A DNA stretch of 64,000 nucleotides from Actinopolymorpha cephalotaxi (GCF_013408535.1 NZ_JACBZA010000001.1:2316850-2380849); one strand, 5' to 3'. Counted from the first letter of the stretch, positions 46,027 to 53,597 are shown. Numbers and translations: made by a program. Notes: a model not told the origin generated them from the letters alone.

Positions 46027-47286
46027 CTATCGACCTTCGGCATGGCTTTCCCGATCGATCGCGGAGGGCGGGCGCATGTGCCTGATGGCGGAGCTGAGAA
46101 GCACTACAGCGGTGAGGGCCGCTGACATGCAGGTGAGGACGACGAAGGTCGCGCGTACGCCGAAGTCCTGCAGCAGCCATCCGCCGGCGAGCGGGCCCAG
46201 CGGCGCGGCGAGGCCGGCCACGAGCATGGCCGCGCTCAGCACCCGTCCCTGTAGCTCCGGTTGGGTGATGCTGATCTGGACCGCGGCGAGCATTCCGTTG
46301 GCCGGGGCAGAGGTGAAGTACGTCAGTGCCAGCAGGGCACCGATGAGGAAGGGGCTGTACGCGAACGTCAGGGCGCCCAGCGCGAGGGTCGTGGTCGTAC
46401 AGAAGAGGTACACCAGCACCGGAGGTGGCAGCCTTCGCTGGAGTTGCGGCGACAGCCAGGCGCCCAGGATCCCGCCGACACCGGCAAGGGAGAGGGCCGC
46501 GCCGATCTCGGCGGCCGGTGCTCCCCGGGCCCTGGTCGACGCGATCACCACCAGGACGACGGCGGGGAAGATGAACGAATACCCCGCCGCGCTCAGCAGG
46601 GTGACCCGCAGGAACGTGTTGGCCCACACCACCCGGATGCCGGTGAGGAGGTCATGGCGCAGCGGACGGAGGTTCGCCCGCTGCCCTTGCCCGCCGTGCA
46701 GTTTCTGCCTGATCGAGCCGATGAGGAGACCGCTGGTCACGAAGCTTGCGGCCTGCGCCGCGATCGGCAGGGCGGCCGCGACACCGAAGAGGAGGCCGCC
46801 CAGTGGCGGGCCTCCGAGTGCGGCCAGGTGACCGCGGGCCTCGTTCTGCGCCATGGCGTTCGGCAGTTGCGCCGTGGGCACGACCTGCCGGACGGTGACC
46901 ATCTGGGCAGGATCGAAGAACGCGTCACACGCGGCGTTGACGACGGCCGCGACGACAAGGTGCGCCATGCTCAGCCGGCCGGTCACGACAGCCAGCGCGA
47001 CCGATGCGGTGGTGACCGCCCTGATCGCGTCGCAGGTGACCAGGAGCGCCCTGCGCGGCAGCCGGTCCACGAACACTCCGGCCGGCAGCCGCAGCACCGC
47101 CCCGGCGGCCATACCGACGAAGGCGATCAGGCCGGCCGTACGCGCGGAGCCGGTCGCCAGTAGCGCCAGCAGGGGATAGGCGATCATCGCGATGCTGGAT
47201 CCCAGGGCCGAGATCGCGTGCCCGGTCCACAGCACCATGAAGTCGCGGTTCCTTCGCAAGGGTGTCACCGCGTGGGGGACTGGCAC
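46027..47286 (-). CDS. MFS exporter, 12-TM (enterobactin/macrolide efflux-like)
   Basis: A 419-residue major facilitator with about 12 helices. It begins RNRDFMVLWTGHAISALGSSIAMIAYPLLAL, typical of the MefA/EntS-type exporters. FVDRLPRRALLVTCDAIRAVTTAS is the conserved loop between helices 2 and 3, and FFDPAQMVTVRQVVPTAQLPNAMA follows. Likely a proton-driven exporter of a drug or siderophore, with the substrate unknown. It is divergent from the DinB gene across 257 bases in which I see no clear operator. The next gene on the same strand, the APH-family kinase, begins 40 bases after its stop. Confidence 0.88.
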   Translation of the reverse strand: MPVPHAVTPLRRNRDFMVLWTGHAISALGSSIAMIAYPLLALLATGSARTAGLIAFVGMAAGAVLRLPAGVFVDRLPRRALLVTCDAIRAVTTASVALAVVTGRLSMAHLVVAAVVNAACDAFFDPAQMVTVRQVVPTAQLPNAMAQNEARGHLAALGGPPLGGLLFGVAAALPIAAQAASFVTSGLLIGSIRQKLHGGQGQRANLRPLRHDLLTGIRVVWANTFLRVTLLSAAGYSFIFPAVVLVVIASTRARGAPAAEIGAALSLAGVGGILGAWLSPQLQRRLPPPVLVYLFCTTTTLALGALTFAYSPFLIGALLALTYFTSAPANGMLAAVQISITQPELQGRVLSAAMLVAGLAAPLGPLAGGWLLQDFGVRATFVVLTCMSAALTAVVLLSSAIRHMRPPSAIDRESHAEGR

Positions 47287-47543
47287 AGCGCCTCCGGTGG
47301 TTGCCGATCCGGTTCGGTTCGTTGACTCCGATCAACGCTCCGCAAGTCTTGGAACCGGCAGCGGCCGATGTCCATCACCTTCGCTGACAGCGGATCGTGT
47401 TCGCCGGCAGCCGAACGTCGTCAACCCGGGGGAGCGGCGGCGACCGTGCGCTTGTCGGTGGCGTCTGCCATCCTCACCGCCATGAATCGCACAGGCGGTC
47501 GAGGCGTTTGCCGGCGATCGCCGGGGCCATGGAGGGACAGGCG

Positions 47544-48014
47544 ATGAACAGTCTTTTCGAGGAGGAGATTCGTGGGCACCACAGCATGCGGGACCACCTC
47601 CTGAGCGTGGTGTCCGATGCCGACCTCGGCTACAAGCTGCCGGGCTACAACCCGACGCTGGGCGAGCTGCTGGTCGAGCTGGGCGACCTCCAGGGCGTCT
47701 ACACCCATTCGTTCGAGGCGTTCACTCTCGACTGGGCGCACCGGCAGCTCCCGCCGCCACCGGCGCCGATCACCACCGCCGGTTTGCGCGCGTGGTTCCA
47801 GGCGCAGGACGACGCGATGAAAGCGGCGCTGGACCGCTTCACGGAGGAGGAGCTGCACATCGACCGGATCGACCGCGGCGGTTTCGTCGCCTCGCCCTTC
47901 GTCCAGCATCAGGTCTACCGCGAGGCGGTGTACATCTTCTACGGCAAGCTCAGTGTCTATCTCAAGGCGCTGGAACGCGACGCCGGCGAGCAGTGGGCTG
48001 CCTGGGTGGGCTGA
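47544..48014 (+). CDS. DinB-superfamily protein
   Basis: A 156-residue four-helix bundle protein of the DinB/YfiT type. It starts MNSLFEEEIRGHHSMRDHLLSVV, with LGELLVELGDLQGVYTHSFEAFTLDW forming helix 2 and QHQVYREAVYIFYGKLSVYLKAL the last helix. The expected metal-binding His set is incomplete: His is seen in the second-helix region (YTHSF) and near QHQ. Members include thiol transferases and many unknown stress proteins. ATG 47544 is preceded by GGAGGG. It ends four bases before the convergent DUF1772 gene. Confidence 0.7.
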   Translation: MNSLFEEEIRGHHSMRDHLLSVVSDADLGYKLPGYNPTLGELLVELGDLQGVYTHSFEAFTLDWAHRQLPPPPAPITTAGLRAWFQAQDDAMKAALDRFTEEELHIDRIDRGGFVASPFVQHQVYREAVYIFYGKLSVYLKALERDAGEQWAAWVG

Positions 48015-48018
48015 TCGC

Positions 48019-48447
48019 TCAACCGGCCGTCGTTCGCGGAAGGACGAGGAGGCCGAACGACGCGCAGGCCAGGACGGTGCGTACGACGTGCCAGGTGATC
48101 CACGGTGTCTCGAAGGCCGCCCTGGCTCCGCCGTCGGCGAGTGCGTTGTTGAGCGGGATGTTCGCGGCGACGGTGACCACCACGGCCAGCACGGCCGCGA
48201 CGACCGCCGACACCGTGAGGACGTCCCGGTGCCAGCGGAGCAGGACGGCGGTGACGATCGGCGCGCCGAGGAAGAGCACCATGAAGATCGGATTGACGAT
48301 CACGACGTTGATCCGGTTCATGACTTTGACGAAGACATCGTCCGGCTGGCTGTGAAGCGCGGGCATCACGGCGAGGAGGAAGGCCAGGTAGACGCCGGCG
48401 AGAAGGCCGGTGAGCACCCGGCCCACGGCCAGGACGAGCTCAGCCAT
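48019..48447 (-). CDS. DUF1772 membrane protein
   Basis: A 142-residue four-helix membrane protein of the DUF1772 (anthrone oxygenase-like) family. Hydrophobic segments are at about 5-26, 52-68, 76-98 and 119-139. NRINVVIVNPIFMVLFLGAP and ANIPLNNALA match the family's conserved NxxxxNP and NxPLN motifs. Such genes are often coupled to NmrA-like oxidoreductases. Here the ATG overlaps the stop of an NmrA-like remnant (ATGGCTGA), suggesting a once-complete two-gene operon. Confidence 0.8.
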   Translation of the reverse strand: MAELVLAVGRVLTGLLAGVYLAFLLAVMPALHSQPDDVFVKVMNRINVVIVNPIFMVLFLGAPIVTAVLLRWHRDVLTVSAVVAAVLAVVVTVAANIPLNNALADGGARAAFETPWITWHVVRTVLACASFGLLVLPRTTAG

Positions 48448-48538
48448 GGTGTGCCTTCACGGAGGGGCGGTTGGCGAGGAAGCTGCCCAGCGATCGTGGT
48501 GCGCGGCCGAATTCGCCGCCGGTGGTGAAAACCGTCAT
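48440..48538 (-). pseudogene. Possible remnant of an NmrA-like oxidoreductase C-terminus
   Basis: A 32-codon frame reads VFTTGGEFGRAPRSLGSFL and ends in a TGA that overlaps the DUF1772 start. The pattern resembles the C-terminal tail of NmrA-family NAD(P)-binding proteins (xTGRxPRSxxxF). Nothing upstream continues the family, and the frame meets a stop at 48587-48589. I read it as the leftover 3' end of a deleted gene. A short translated leader for DUF1772 is the alternative. Confidence 0.4.
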
Positions 48539-48685
48539 GCATCCACCATGCCCGTAGCGGCTGGACGATGAGAATGCTTGAGACGCTCACAAGCATGTGT
48601 GGTCGTCCAACCGCACGGGCTGGCTGCGCTCTGCTCGACGACCCGCGCTTCGCGTGGACAGCGGTCGGCGGGGGTCATCATCGCC

Positions 48686-49369
48686 TCAGCCTCCGAACGC
48701 CCAGGCCACCATCAACGAGAACTCGGTCCGCCAGAACGGGTCGCCATGGTTGCCGGCCCGCTCGGTCATCACGACATCCACACCGGCGTCACGCAGGGCG
48801 TCCGCCCACCGTGTGGCGTTCTCGAGGAAGAACGGCTCCTCCGTGCCGGCGACAAGGTAGGTACGCGGGAACGGCTTCGGCAGCTCCGCGGGCGGACGGT
48901 AGCCGCCACCGGGTGAGGCGGAGAAGACCGCGCCGTAGACGTCCGGGTGGCGAAGCCCCATCGCGAGCGAGAGCTCTCCACTCGCCGACACCCCGCACAC
49001 CGCGGTGCGTCCGGCCGGCAGGTTGACGCCGAAGCGGGTCCGCACCCGGCTGCCGACGTCCTCGACGAAGAACCTCTCGTGGGCCGCGAACCGCTTCTCG
49101 TCGAACGGCGGCGAGTATTCCCGGATGCGCACCATCTCGTCCTGGTCGTCGGTCCGGTGGGCACCGACGATCATCGTCGGCGGAACGTCGGCCGACTCGA
49201 GATCCACGCCCCACCGGGAGATCAGCTGACCGTCGCCCGCGTACACGACCGCCTCCGGCGGTTCCGGCGGCACGTAGACCGTGACCTGGCGTCCGCCGTT
49301 GTAATCGAAGGACTCGGTGACGAACTCTCCCGCCATCCCATCGGCACGAGCGGGTTCCGGAGCAGGCAT
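48686..49369 (-). CDS. Esterase, Fes/IroE-like alpha/beta hydrolase
   Basis: A 227-residue alpha/beta hydrolase of the putative esterase (esterase D/Fes) group. The nucleophile elbow is GVSASGELSLAMGLRHPDVYG with the Ser in GxSxSG. YNGGRQVTVYVPP opens the sheet, MIVGAHRTDDQDEMVRIREYSPPFD is the usual oxyanion-side block, and AGNHGDPFW supplies the catalytic His. It would cleave an ester such as an enterobactin-like or acyl ester. ATG 49369 has GGAAGGGA upstream. The neighbouring MFS exporter is of the EntS-like type, but a siderophore link is only a guess. Confidence 0.8.
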   Translation of the reverse strand: MPAPEPARADGMAGEFVTESFDYNGGRQVTVYVPPEPPEAVVYAGDGQLISRWGVDLESADVPPTMIVGAHRTDDQDEMVRIREYSPPFDEKRFAAHERFFVEDVGSRVRTRFGVNLPAGRTAVCGVSASGELSLAMGLRHPDVYGAVFSASPGGGYRPPAELPKPFPRTYLVAGTEEPFFLENATRWADALRDAGVDVVMTERAGNHGDPFWRTEFSLMVAWAFGG

Positions 49370-49501
49370 GATCGCGTCCCTTCCTCGGCGGTGGCCCACA
49401 GTATTACGTTGCCGGCCGACAGCGGGCCGGTCATGCTCGACGGTCGTACGGCGACAGCGAGATCTTCGACACCACTACCGCGCCGGAATCGACCGCGCAC
49501 T

Positions 49502-50187
49502 TCACTTCTTCGGCTGACGGTTCGAGGCCGGTCGTTCGAGTTCGTCGGCGCGCCGATGGTCCTTCGCCCGCCCGGCAGCCCGACGCATCCGAATCAGGTC
49601 CACGCGATCCAGGTAGCGGATCTCGAACCCGTCGGCCCTCGCAACTTCGTACTGGGTAAGGAATTCGGCAATCGGCAGATCACCCCACGGCAGAGCGGGG
49701 GTGCAGCAATCGCCGCTTGCGCCCGGAGTACGAAACAGCACCTTCGGCAGCCCTAACGCAGCCGGCTCGCAGCGCAGAGGAGCGCCGTCGTCGTCGGTGA
49801 GCTCGGCCACACCGAGGCGAAGGCGGCGGCCATCGCGTCCGCCTGAACGGAGTGGCCGTCCCAGAGCAGGTCCAGGTCCCCGGTCAGCTCACGCGAACCG
49901 TGCATGATTCCGGCGACCTGTCCGATGACGACGACGTGCGCGCCGAACTCGTACAGCGCCCGGAGCAGCGGCAGTGGATCGAACCCCACCGCGTCGTCGG
50001 TGCCGACGGTGCCAACGGTTTCGTCGGCACCGTGATGTGCGAGGCCGTTGCGGGGGCGTGCACGGGTCTCCTGTGCCAGACGCGACAGCGCGTCGCGGAG
50101 CCAATGGATGGCGACATCGCCCGAGTCCGTGCACCCGCCGCGCGATCCGGGCACGTCCACGCACCGTCCGGACTCGGCGCTCTCCAT
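49502..50187 (-). pseudogene. Nucleotidyltransferase-like gene with a one-base frameshift
   Basis: The upstream frame (from ATG 50187) carries LLRALYEFGAHVVVIGQVAGIMHGS and ELTGDLDLLWDG, a nucleotidyltransferase-fold pattern of the AbiEii/MNT-like kind. At about 49811 the frame shifts: the next frame continues VAELTDDDGAPLRCEPAAL and ends RPASNRQPKK. Adding one base (TCG GTN GTG GCC) rejoins both parts into about 228 residues. The long N-terminal part before the fold is poorly conserved-looking. It is either inactivated or mis-sequenced. It is divergent from the FAD monooxygenase gene. Confidence 0.65.
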
Positions 50188-50226
50188 GCCGCGCAAGTTA
50201 GCAGAACCACCTCGATGGGGGTACGG

Positions 50227-50250
50227 TTACGAACCGATACCGTTTCGTAA
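50227..50250. promoter_or_regulatory. 24-bp palindromic operator (TetR type)
   Basis: The 24 bases starting TTACGAACCGAT and ending CCGTTTCGTAA are palindromic at 20 of 24 positions. The site lies 16 bases before the monooxygenase ATG, where a bound repressor would block initiation. The TetR gene that ends the same operon (51777) is the obvious candidate regulator. Confidence 0.65.
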
Positions 50251-50265
50251 ATGAAATGAGCCGCC

Positions 50266-51780
50266 ATGGACACCACCGAGGTTCTTGTCGTCGGCGCCGG
50301 GCCGACCGGGCTGACGCTGGCGTGCGTACTCCGGCTGCACGGAGTCGCCGTCCGCGTCGTCGACCGGGCACCCGGACCGGCCACCACTTCCCGGGCCAAC
50401 TTCCTGCATGCTCGCGGCTCGGAAGTACTGCACCGGCTGGGCGCGCTCGGCACATTGCCCGAGGAGTCCCTGCGGGCCATGCGGATCACGACATATCTGG
50501 GCGACCGCCCGGTGATGACGCTGAGGTTCGGCGACCCCGGCGGCAGGACGGCAGCGCCGCCGATGGTGGTGTCCCAGGCGAAGGTCGAAGCCGCTCTGCG
50601 GGACCGGCTGGCAGACCTCGGCGGCGCGCCCGAGTGGAACACCGCGCTCGTCGACGTCGACCAGGACGCCGACGGTGTCACCGTCTCGTTGGCCGACGGG
50701 CAGGTGGTTCGCGCCGGCTGGGTGATCGGCTGCGACGGCACCGGAAGCACGACCCGCAAACTGGCCGGTGTCGGTTTCCCCGGTGTCAAGCTCAGCGAGC
50801 GCTTCCTGCTGGCCGACCTGCGCCTGGACTGGGACCTCGATCGCAGCGGAACCAGCGGCTGGATTCACCCGGCCGGCATGCTCGGTGCGATGCCGATGCC
50901 CGACCAGGTGAGCGGCCGCGACGACCTGTGGCGGCTGATCGCCTACGACCCGGGAGCCGGCGACCACGACAAGCCCGGTGAGCAGGAGATCCTGCACCGG
51001 CTGCGGCGGATCCTGCCGGAGCGCACCGGCAGGCACGTACGCATCGGCGAAGCCGAATGGGTCTCGCAGTTCACCATCCATCGCCGGCTGGCCGAGCGTT
51101 ATCGAAGCGGCCGCGTCTTCCTCGCCGGCGACGCCGCGCACGCCCACGCACCGTTCGGCGGCCAGGGGATGCTCACCGGCGTGGGCGACGCGGAGAACCT
51201 CGCCTGGAAGCTCGCGCTCGTCGTTCGGGGCAGGGCGGATGCGGCGCTGCTCGACACCTACGAGGCCGAACGCCGCCCGCTCGCGACCGAGGTGCTGCGC
51301 GGCACGGCGAACGTCACAAAGATCAACATCGCCAGCAGTTCGGTCGGGCGATTCCTGCGGGACCACGTGCTGGTGCGGCTGTTCAACCTGGCGATCGTCC
51401 AACGCTGGACGACCTACACCACGTCGCAGCTGTGGGTGAGTTATCGCAAGGGGCCGCTGGGGGATGGCGGTCGCGGCGCCAGGCCCCGCCCGGGTGATCG
51501 GGTGTCCGACCGCGCTGTCGTACGCGCTGACGGCAGCGCCTCCGGTCTGCATGCCGAGCTCGGCGGGCGCTGGGCACTCGTGGTGCCGCAGGTCGGTGCG
51601 GACGAACTCGAAACCGTCGCCAGGCAACGGCTCGGCGAGCATCTCGGGGTACTTCGGCACGACGAGGAGCAGACGATGCTCGTACGCCCGGATGCCCACC
51701 TGGCCTGGAGAGGCAGCGATCCGGCCGGACTGGAGCGGTGGCTGGATGGGACGTTGCGGCGCGGGCAGGTCTCCCGGTGA
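50266..51780 (+). CDS. FAD-dependent aromatic monooxygenase (PheA/TetX-like)
   Basis: A 504-residue class A flavin monooxygenase. The FAD motif is VLVVGAGPTGLTLACVLRLHG (residues about 5-25), the DG motif is WVIGCDGTGSTTRKLAG, and the second FAD motif is VFLAGDAAHAHAPFGGQGMLTGVGDAENLAWKL in abbreviated form GDAAHAHAPFGGQG. A thioredoxin-like C-terminal domain (residues about 400-504) lacks a CxxC pair. These enzymes hydroxylate phenols, polyketides or drugs such as rifampicin or tetracycline using NAD(P)H and oxygen. The TetR gene overlaps its stop by four bases, and a palindrome lies just before its ATG. Confidence 0.88.
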   Translation: MDTTEVLVVGAGPTGLTLACVLRLHGVAVRVVDRAPGPATTSRANFLHARGSEVLHRLGALGTLPEESLRAMRITTYLGDRPVMTLRFGDPGGRTAAPPMVVSQAKVEAALRDRLADLGGAPEWNTALVDVDQDADGVTVSLADGQVVRAGWVIGCDGTGSTTRKLAGVGFPGVKLSERFLLADLRLDWDLDRSGTSGWIHPAGMLGAMPMPDQVSGRDDLWRLIAYDPGAGDHDKPGEQEILHRLRRILPERTGRHVRIGEAEWVSQFTIHRRLAERYRSGRVFLAGDAAHAHAPFGGQGMLTGVGDAENLAWKLALVVRGRADAALLDTYEAERRPLATEVLRGTANVTKINIASSSVGRFLRDHVLVRLFNLAIVQRWTTYTTSQLWVSYRKGPLGDGGRGARPRPGDRVSDRAVVRADGSASGLHAELGGRWALVVPQVGADELETVARQRLGEHLGVLRHDEEQTMLVRPDAHLAWRGSDPAGLERWLDGTLRRGQVSR

Positions 51781-52385
51781 CGCAGCAACGTGGTCGCGGC
51801 CGCCCACGCGATCCGGAGGTCGACCGCGCGATCCTGCAGGCCGCGTTGGAGTTGTTCATCGAACGCGGCGTCGAGGGGATGAGTATCGAACAGGTCGCCA
51901 GGCAGGCCGGGGTGGGCAAGGTGACGGTGTACCGGCGGTGGGCGTCGAAGGAGGAACTGGCGGCCCAGGCCATCGAGTGGATGGTCGAAAGCCGTCGCGA
52001 CCGGCCTTCGAACGCCGAAGTGGAACAGGTGAAGCCAGAACAACTCCTGGAGAACATGCTGGACGAGTCGGCCGAACTGGCCGCGAGCCATGACTTCCGC
52101 GCCCTGGTCGCGCGCATCCTCGGCTCGAGTGTGAGCCACCCCGCGCTGATGAGGACGTACTGGAAGCACTACGTCCTGCCCCGCAGGAAAGCCGCGAGCG
52201 CGATGCTCGAGCACGCGAAACAGGCGGGCAGACTGGCACCGGATGCCGACCTGGACGTGCTGATCGACATGATGGCCGGCGCGGTCGTCTACCGGGTGCT
52301 CCAGCCGGACCCGCCCGACCGCGCGGAGATGCGACGCTACCTTCGCCAGATCTACCGCCAGGCCGGCCTGCTCCCCGACAACTGA
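51777..52385 (+). CDS. TetR-family regulator of the monooxygenase operon
   Basis: A 202-residue TetR protein. The HTH covers about residues 15-60 (AILQAALELFIERGVEGMSIEQVARQAGVGKVTVYRRW, quoted here only as its span 18-55). The C-terminal domain carries a TetR_C pattern (ARILGSSVSHPALMRTYWKH). GTG 51777 overlaps the monooxygenase stop (GTGA) and gives a normal N-terminus. It likely represses its own operon through the palindrome at 50227-50250, being released by the monooxygenase substrate or product. The ligand is unknown. Confidence 0.88.
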   Translation: MTQQRGRGRPRDPEVDRAILQAALELFIERGVEGMSIEQVARQAGVGKVTVYRRWASKEELAAQAIEWMVESRRDRPSNAEVEQVKPEQLLENMLDESAELAASHDFRALVARILGSSVSHPALMRTYWKHYVLPRRKAASAMLEHAKQAGRLAPDADLDVLIDMMAGAVVYRVLQPDPPDRAEMRRYLRQIYRQAGLLPDN

Positions 52386-52398
52386 GATGTGCCGTGCG

Positions 52399-52464
52399 TA
52401 TATGGTGTCGACCATGCGTACCCATGTGTATGTGGCCGAGTCGCGCCGGATGCCCTCGCTGTAG
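52399..52464 (+). other. Possible 16-residue leader peptide preceding rpmF
   Basis: ATG 52414 opens a short frame, MRTHVYVAESRRMPSL, ending at TAG 52462-52464. A TATATG -10-like box at 52399-52404 would make it leaderless. The last codons and stop lie inside the hairpin at 52448-52475. This arrangement recalls an attenuator or a translated leader, but codon content alone does not prove expression. Confidence 0.3.
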
Positions 52465-52475
52465 AGCGAGCATCC
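52448..52475 (+). promoter_or_regulatory. Hairpin in the region upstream of rpmF
   Basis: GGATG (52448-52452) and CTCGCT (52455-52460) pair with AGCGAG (52465-52470) and CATCC (52471-52475), with a two-base bulge and a GTAG loop. It lies 150 bases before rpmF. It may be a regulatory structure. No Zur-like AT-rich palindrome was seen nearby. Confidence 0.45.
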
Positions 52476-52624
52476 AGCGCCAGGTCCACCACCGCGATCC
52501 GCCTTACCGGCAAGGCTGGACGCGATCTTCGCCGCATGCTGTTCTGTTCTGCTTCGAGACCGCGGCGACGTGTGTCCGGCATCCGGAGATGGTGGTTCGC
52601 GGACCACACATCGGGAGCGACGCA

Positions 52625-52801
52625 ATGCAGGAACCGAAGCGAAGGAAGTCACGTTCGAGAACGCGGTCTCGCCGAGCGCGGTGGAAGGCGACCGCACCCT
52701 CATTGGTCCCATGCAGCAACAAGGAATGCCGCGAACCCAGGCTCGCGCATCGGGCCTGTCCCACGTGCGGCCAGTACGGAAACAGGTCGGTCACAAACTG
52801 A
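52625..52801 (+). CDS. rpmF: 50S ribosomal protein L32 (stand-alone paralogue)
   Basis: A 58-residue L32. It begins with PKRRKSRSRTRSRRARWKAT, the basic L32 signature, and ends with a four-Cys zinc ribbon: Cys30 and Cys35 (CSNKEC) and Cys45 and Cys48 (CPTC), then GQYGNRSV. The first Cys pair is CX4C rather than the CX2C I expect in Cys4 L32. ATG 52625 follows GGGAG. Unlike the main rpmF it is not next to the DUF177/rnc genes, so it is probably the second copy many Actinobacteria carry. Zinc-retaining (C+) status follows from the four Cys. It is followed by a perfect hairpin terminator. Confidence 0.92.
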   Translation: MQEPKRRKSRSRTRSRRARWKATAPSLVPCSNKECREPRLAHRACPTCGQYGNRSVTN

Positions 52802-52816
52802 TCTGCGCCAGGAGTG

Positions 52817-52847
52817 CCCGGGCGGCGACGTATCGTCGCCGCCCGGG
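52817..52847 (+). terminator. Perfect 14-bp hairpin after rpmF
   Basis: CCCGGGCGGCGACG (52817-52830) and CGTCGCCGCCCGGG (52834-52847) pair perfectly around a TAT loop, 16 bases after the rpmF stop. There is no long U-tract, as usual in Actinobacteria. Confidence 0.8.
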
Positions 52848-52999
52848 TCGGGCAGTCCTTCAATCCCACAACCGGTGCGCTGCCTGAGACTTCGTTCCCT
52901 TTGTGTTTGAAGGAAGGCCGACGCGGCATCCACCTACCGAGCACGTGCTCAGCTCGTGCGGATATCTCCTCATGTGCCGGTTCTGCTTAGGAGGACGTC

Positions 53000-53563
53000 G
53001 TGGGTCGTTGGAAAAGGATGGGCGTACGTGCCGCTGTCGCGGCGTTGACGACTGTGGGTGGACTCCTGCTGGCGATGGCGACACCCGCGTCGGCGTCGGC
53101 ATCGGCGCAGGTCGCTGCGCAGGAATGGCGCGTCTTCTCCACCTATCACGCGTGTTCGAAGACCGACTACAGCGGCTGGCGGTTCGTCGCGGCGACGGCG
53201 ACGTGCCGGTCGGGTGAGTTCGGCGTCAAGTGGTACAACGGCCGGCCTCCGGCGGCTCGGGTGGGTGTGCAGACGTGGCGCGTCTTCTCGGTCTACCACG
53301 CGTGTGTGAAGACCGACTACAGCGCCTGGCGGTTCGTCCCGGGGTCGGCGACGTGCCGGTCGGGTGAGTTCGGCGTGAAGTGGTACAACGGCCAGGCTCC
53401 GGCGGCTCGGGTGGGCGCGCAGGAGTGGCGCGTGTTCTCCACCTATCACGCGTGTTCGAAGACCGACTACAGCGGCTGGCGGTTCGTCGCGGCGACGGCG
53501 ACGTGCCGGTCGGGTGAGTTCGGCGTCAAGTGGTACAACGGCCAGGCTCCCGCGGTGCGGTGA
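53000..53563 (+). CDS. Secreted protein of three 50-residue Cys-containing repeats (unknown family)
   Basis: A 187-residue protein. Residues 1-35 form a signal peptide (basic start, hydrophobic AAVAALTTVGGLLLAMA, then ASASA), so it should be exported by Sec. The mature part is three tandem units of exactly 50 residues beginning near residues 41, 91 and 141. Each contains EWRVFSTYHACSKTDYSGW, a second Cys in TCRSGEFGVKWYNG, and four Trp. The two Cys per unit (52/69, 102/119, 152/169) probably form a disulfide. I do not recognise the fold. GTG 53000 has AGGAGG (52989-52994) upstream and a hairpin follows. Confidence 0.85.
   Translation: MGRWKRMGVRAAVAALTTVGGLLLAMATPASASASAQVAAQEWRVFSTYHACSKTDYSGWRFVAATATCRSGEFGVKWYNGRPPAARVGVQTWRVFSVYHACVKTDYSAWRFVPGSATCRSGEFGVKWYNGQAPAARVGAQEWRVFSTYHACSKTDYSGWRFVAATATCRSGEFGVKWYNGQAPAVR
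53120..53562 (+). repeat. Three tandem 150-bp units encoding 50-aa repeats
   Basis: The unit period is exactly 150 bases, with the first Trp codons at 53126, 53276 and 53426. Units 1 and 3 differ at only about one base over their first 120 bases, while unit 2 differs at many. This suggests recent duplication or gene conversion between the outer units. Confidence 0.9.
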
Positions 53564-53597
53564 GAAGGCTCGGCACGGACTGACACGTCGTGCGGGT

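Noticed and set aside
52389-52910. A 173-codon plus-strand frame covering the rpmF region in another frame
   Set aside because: It has no family resemblance, and the L32 frame in the same region is unmistakable.
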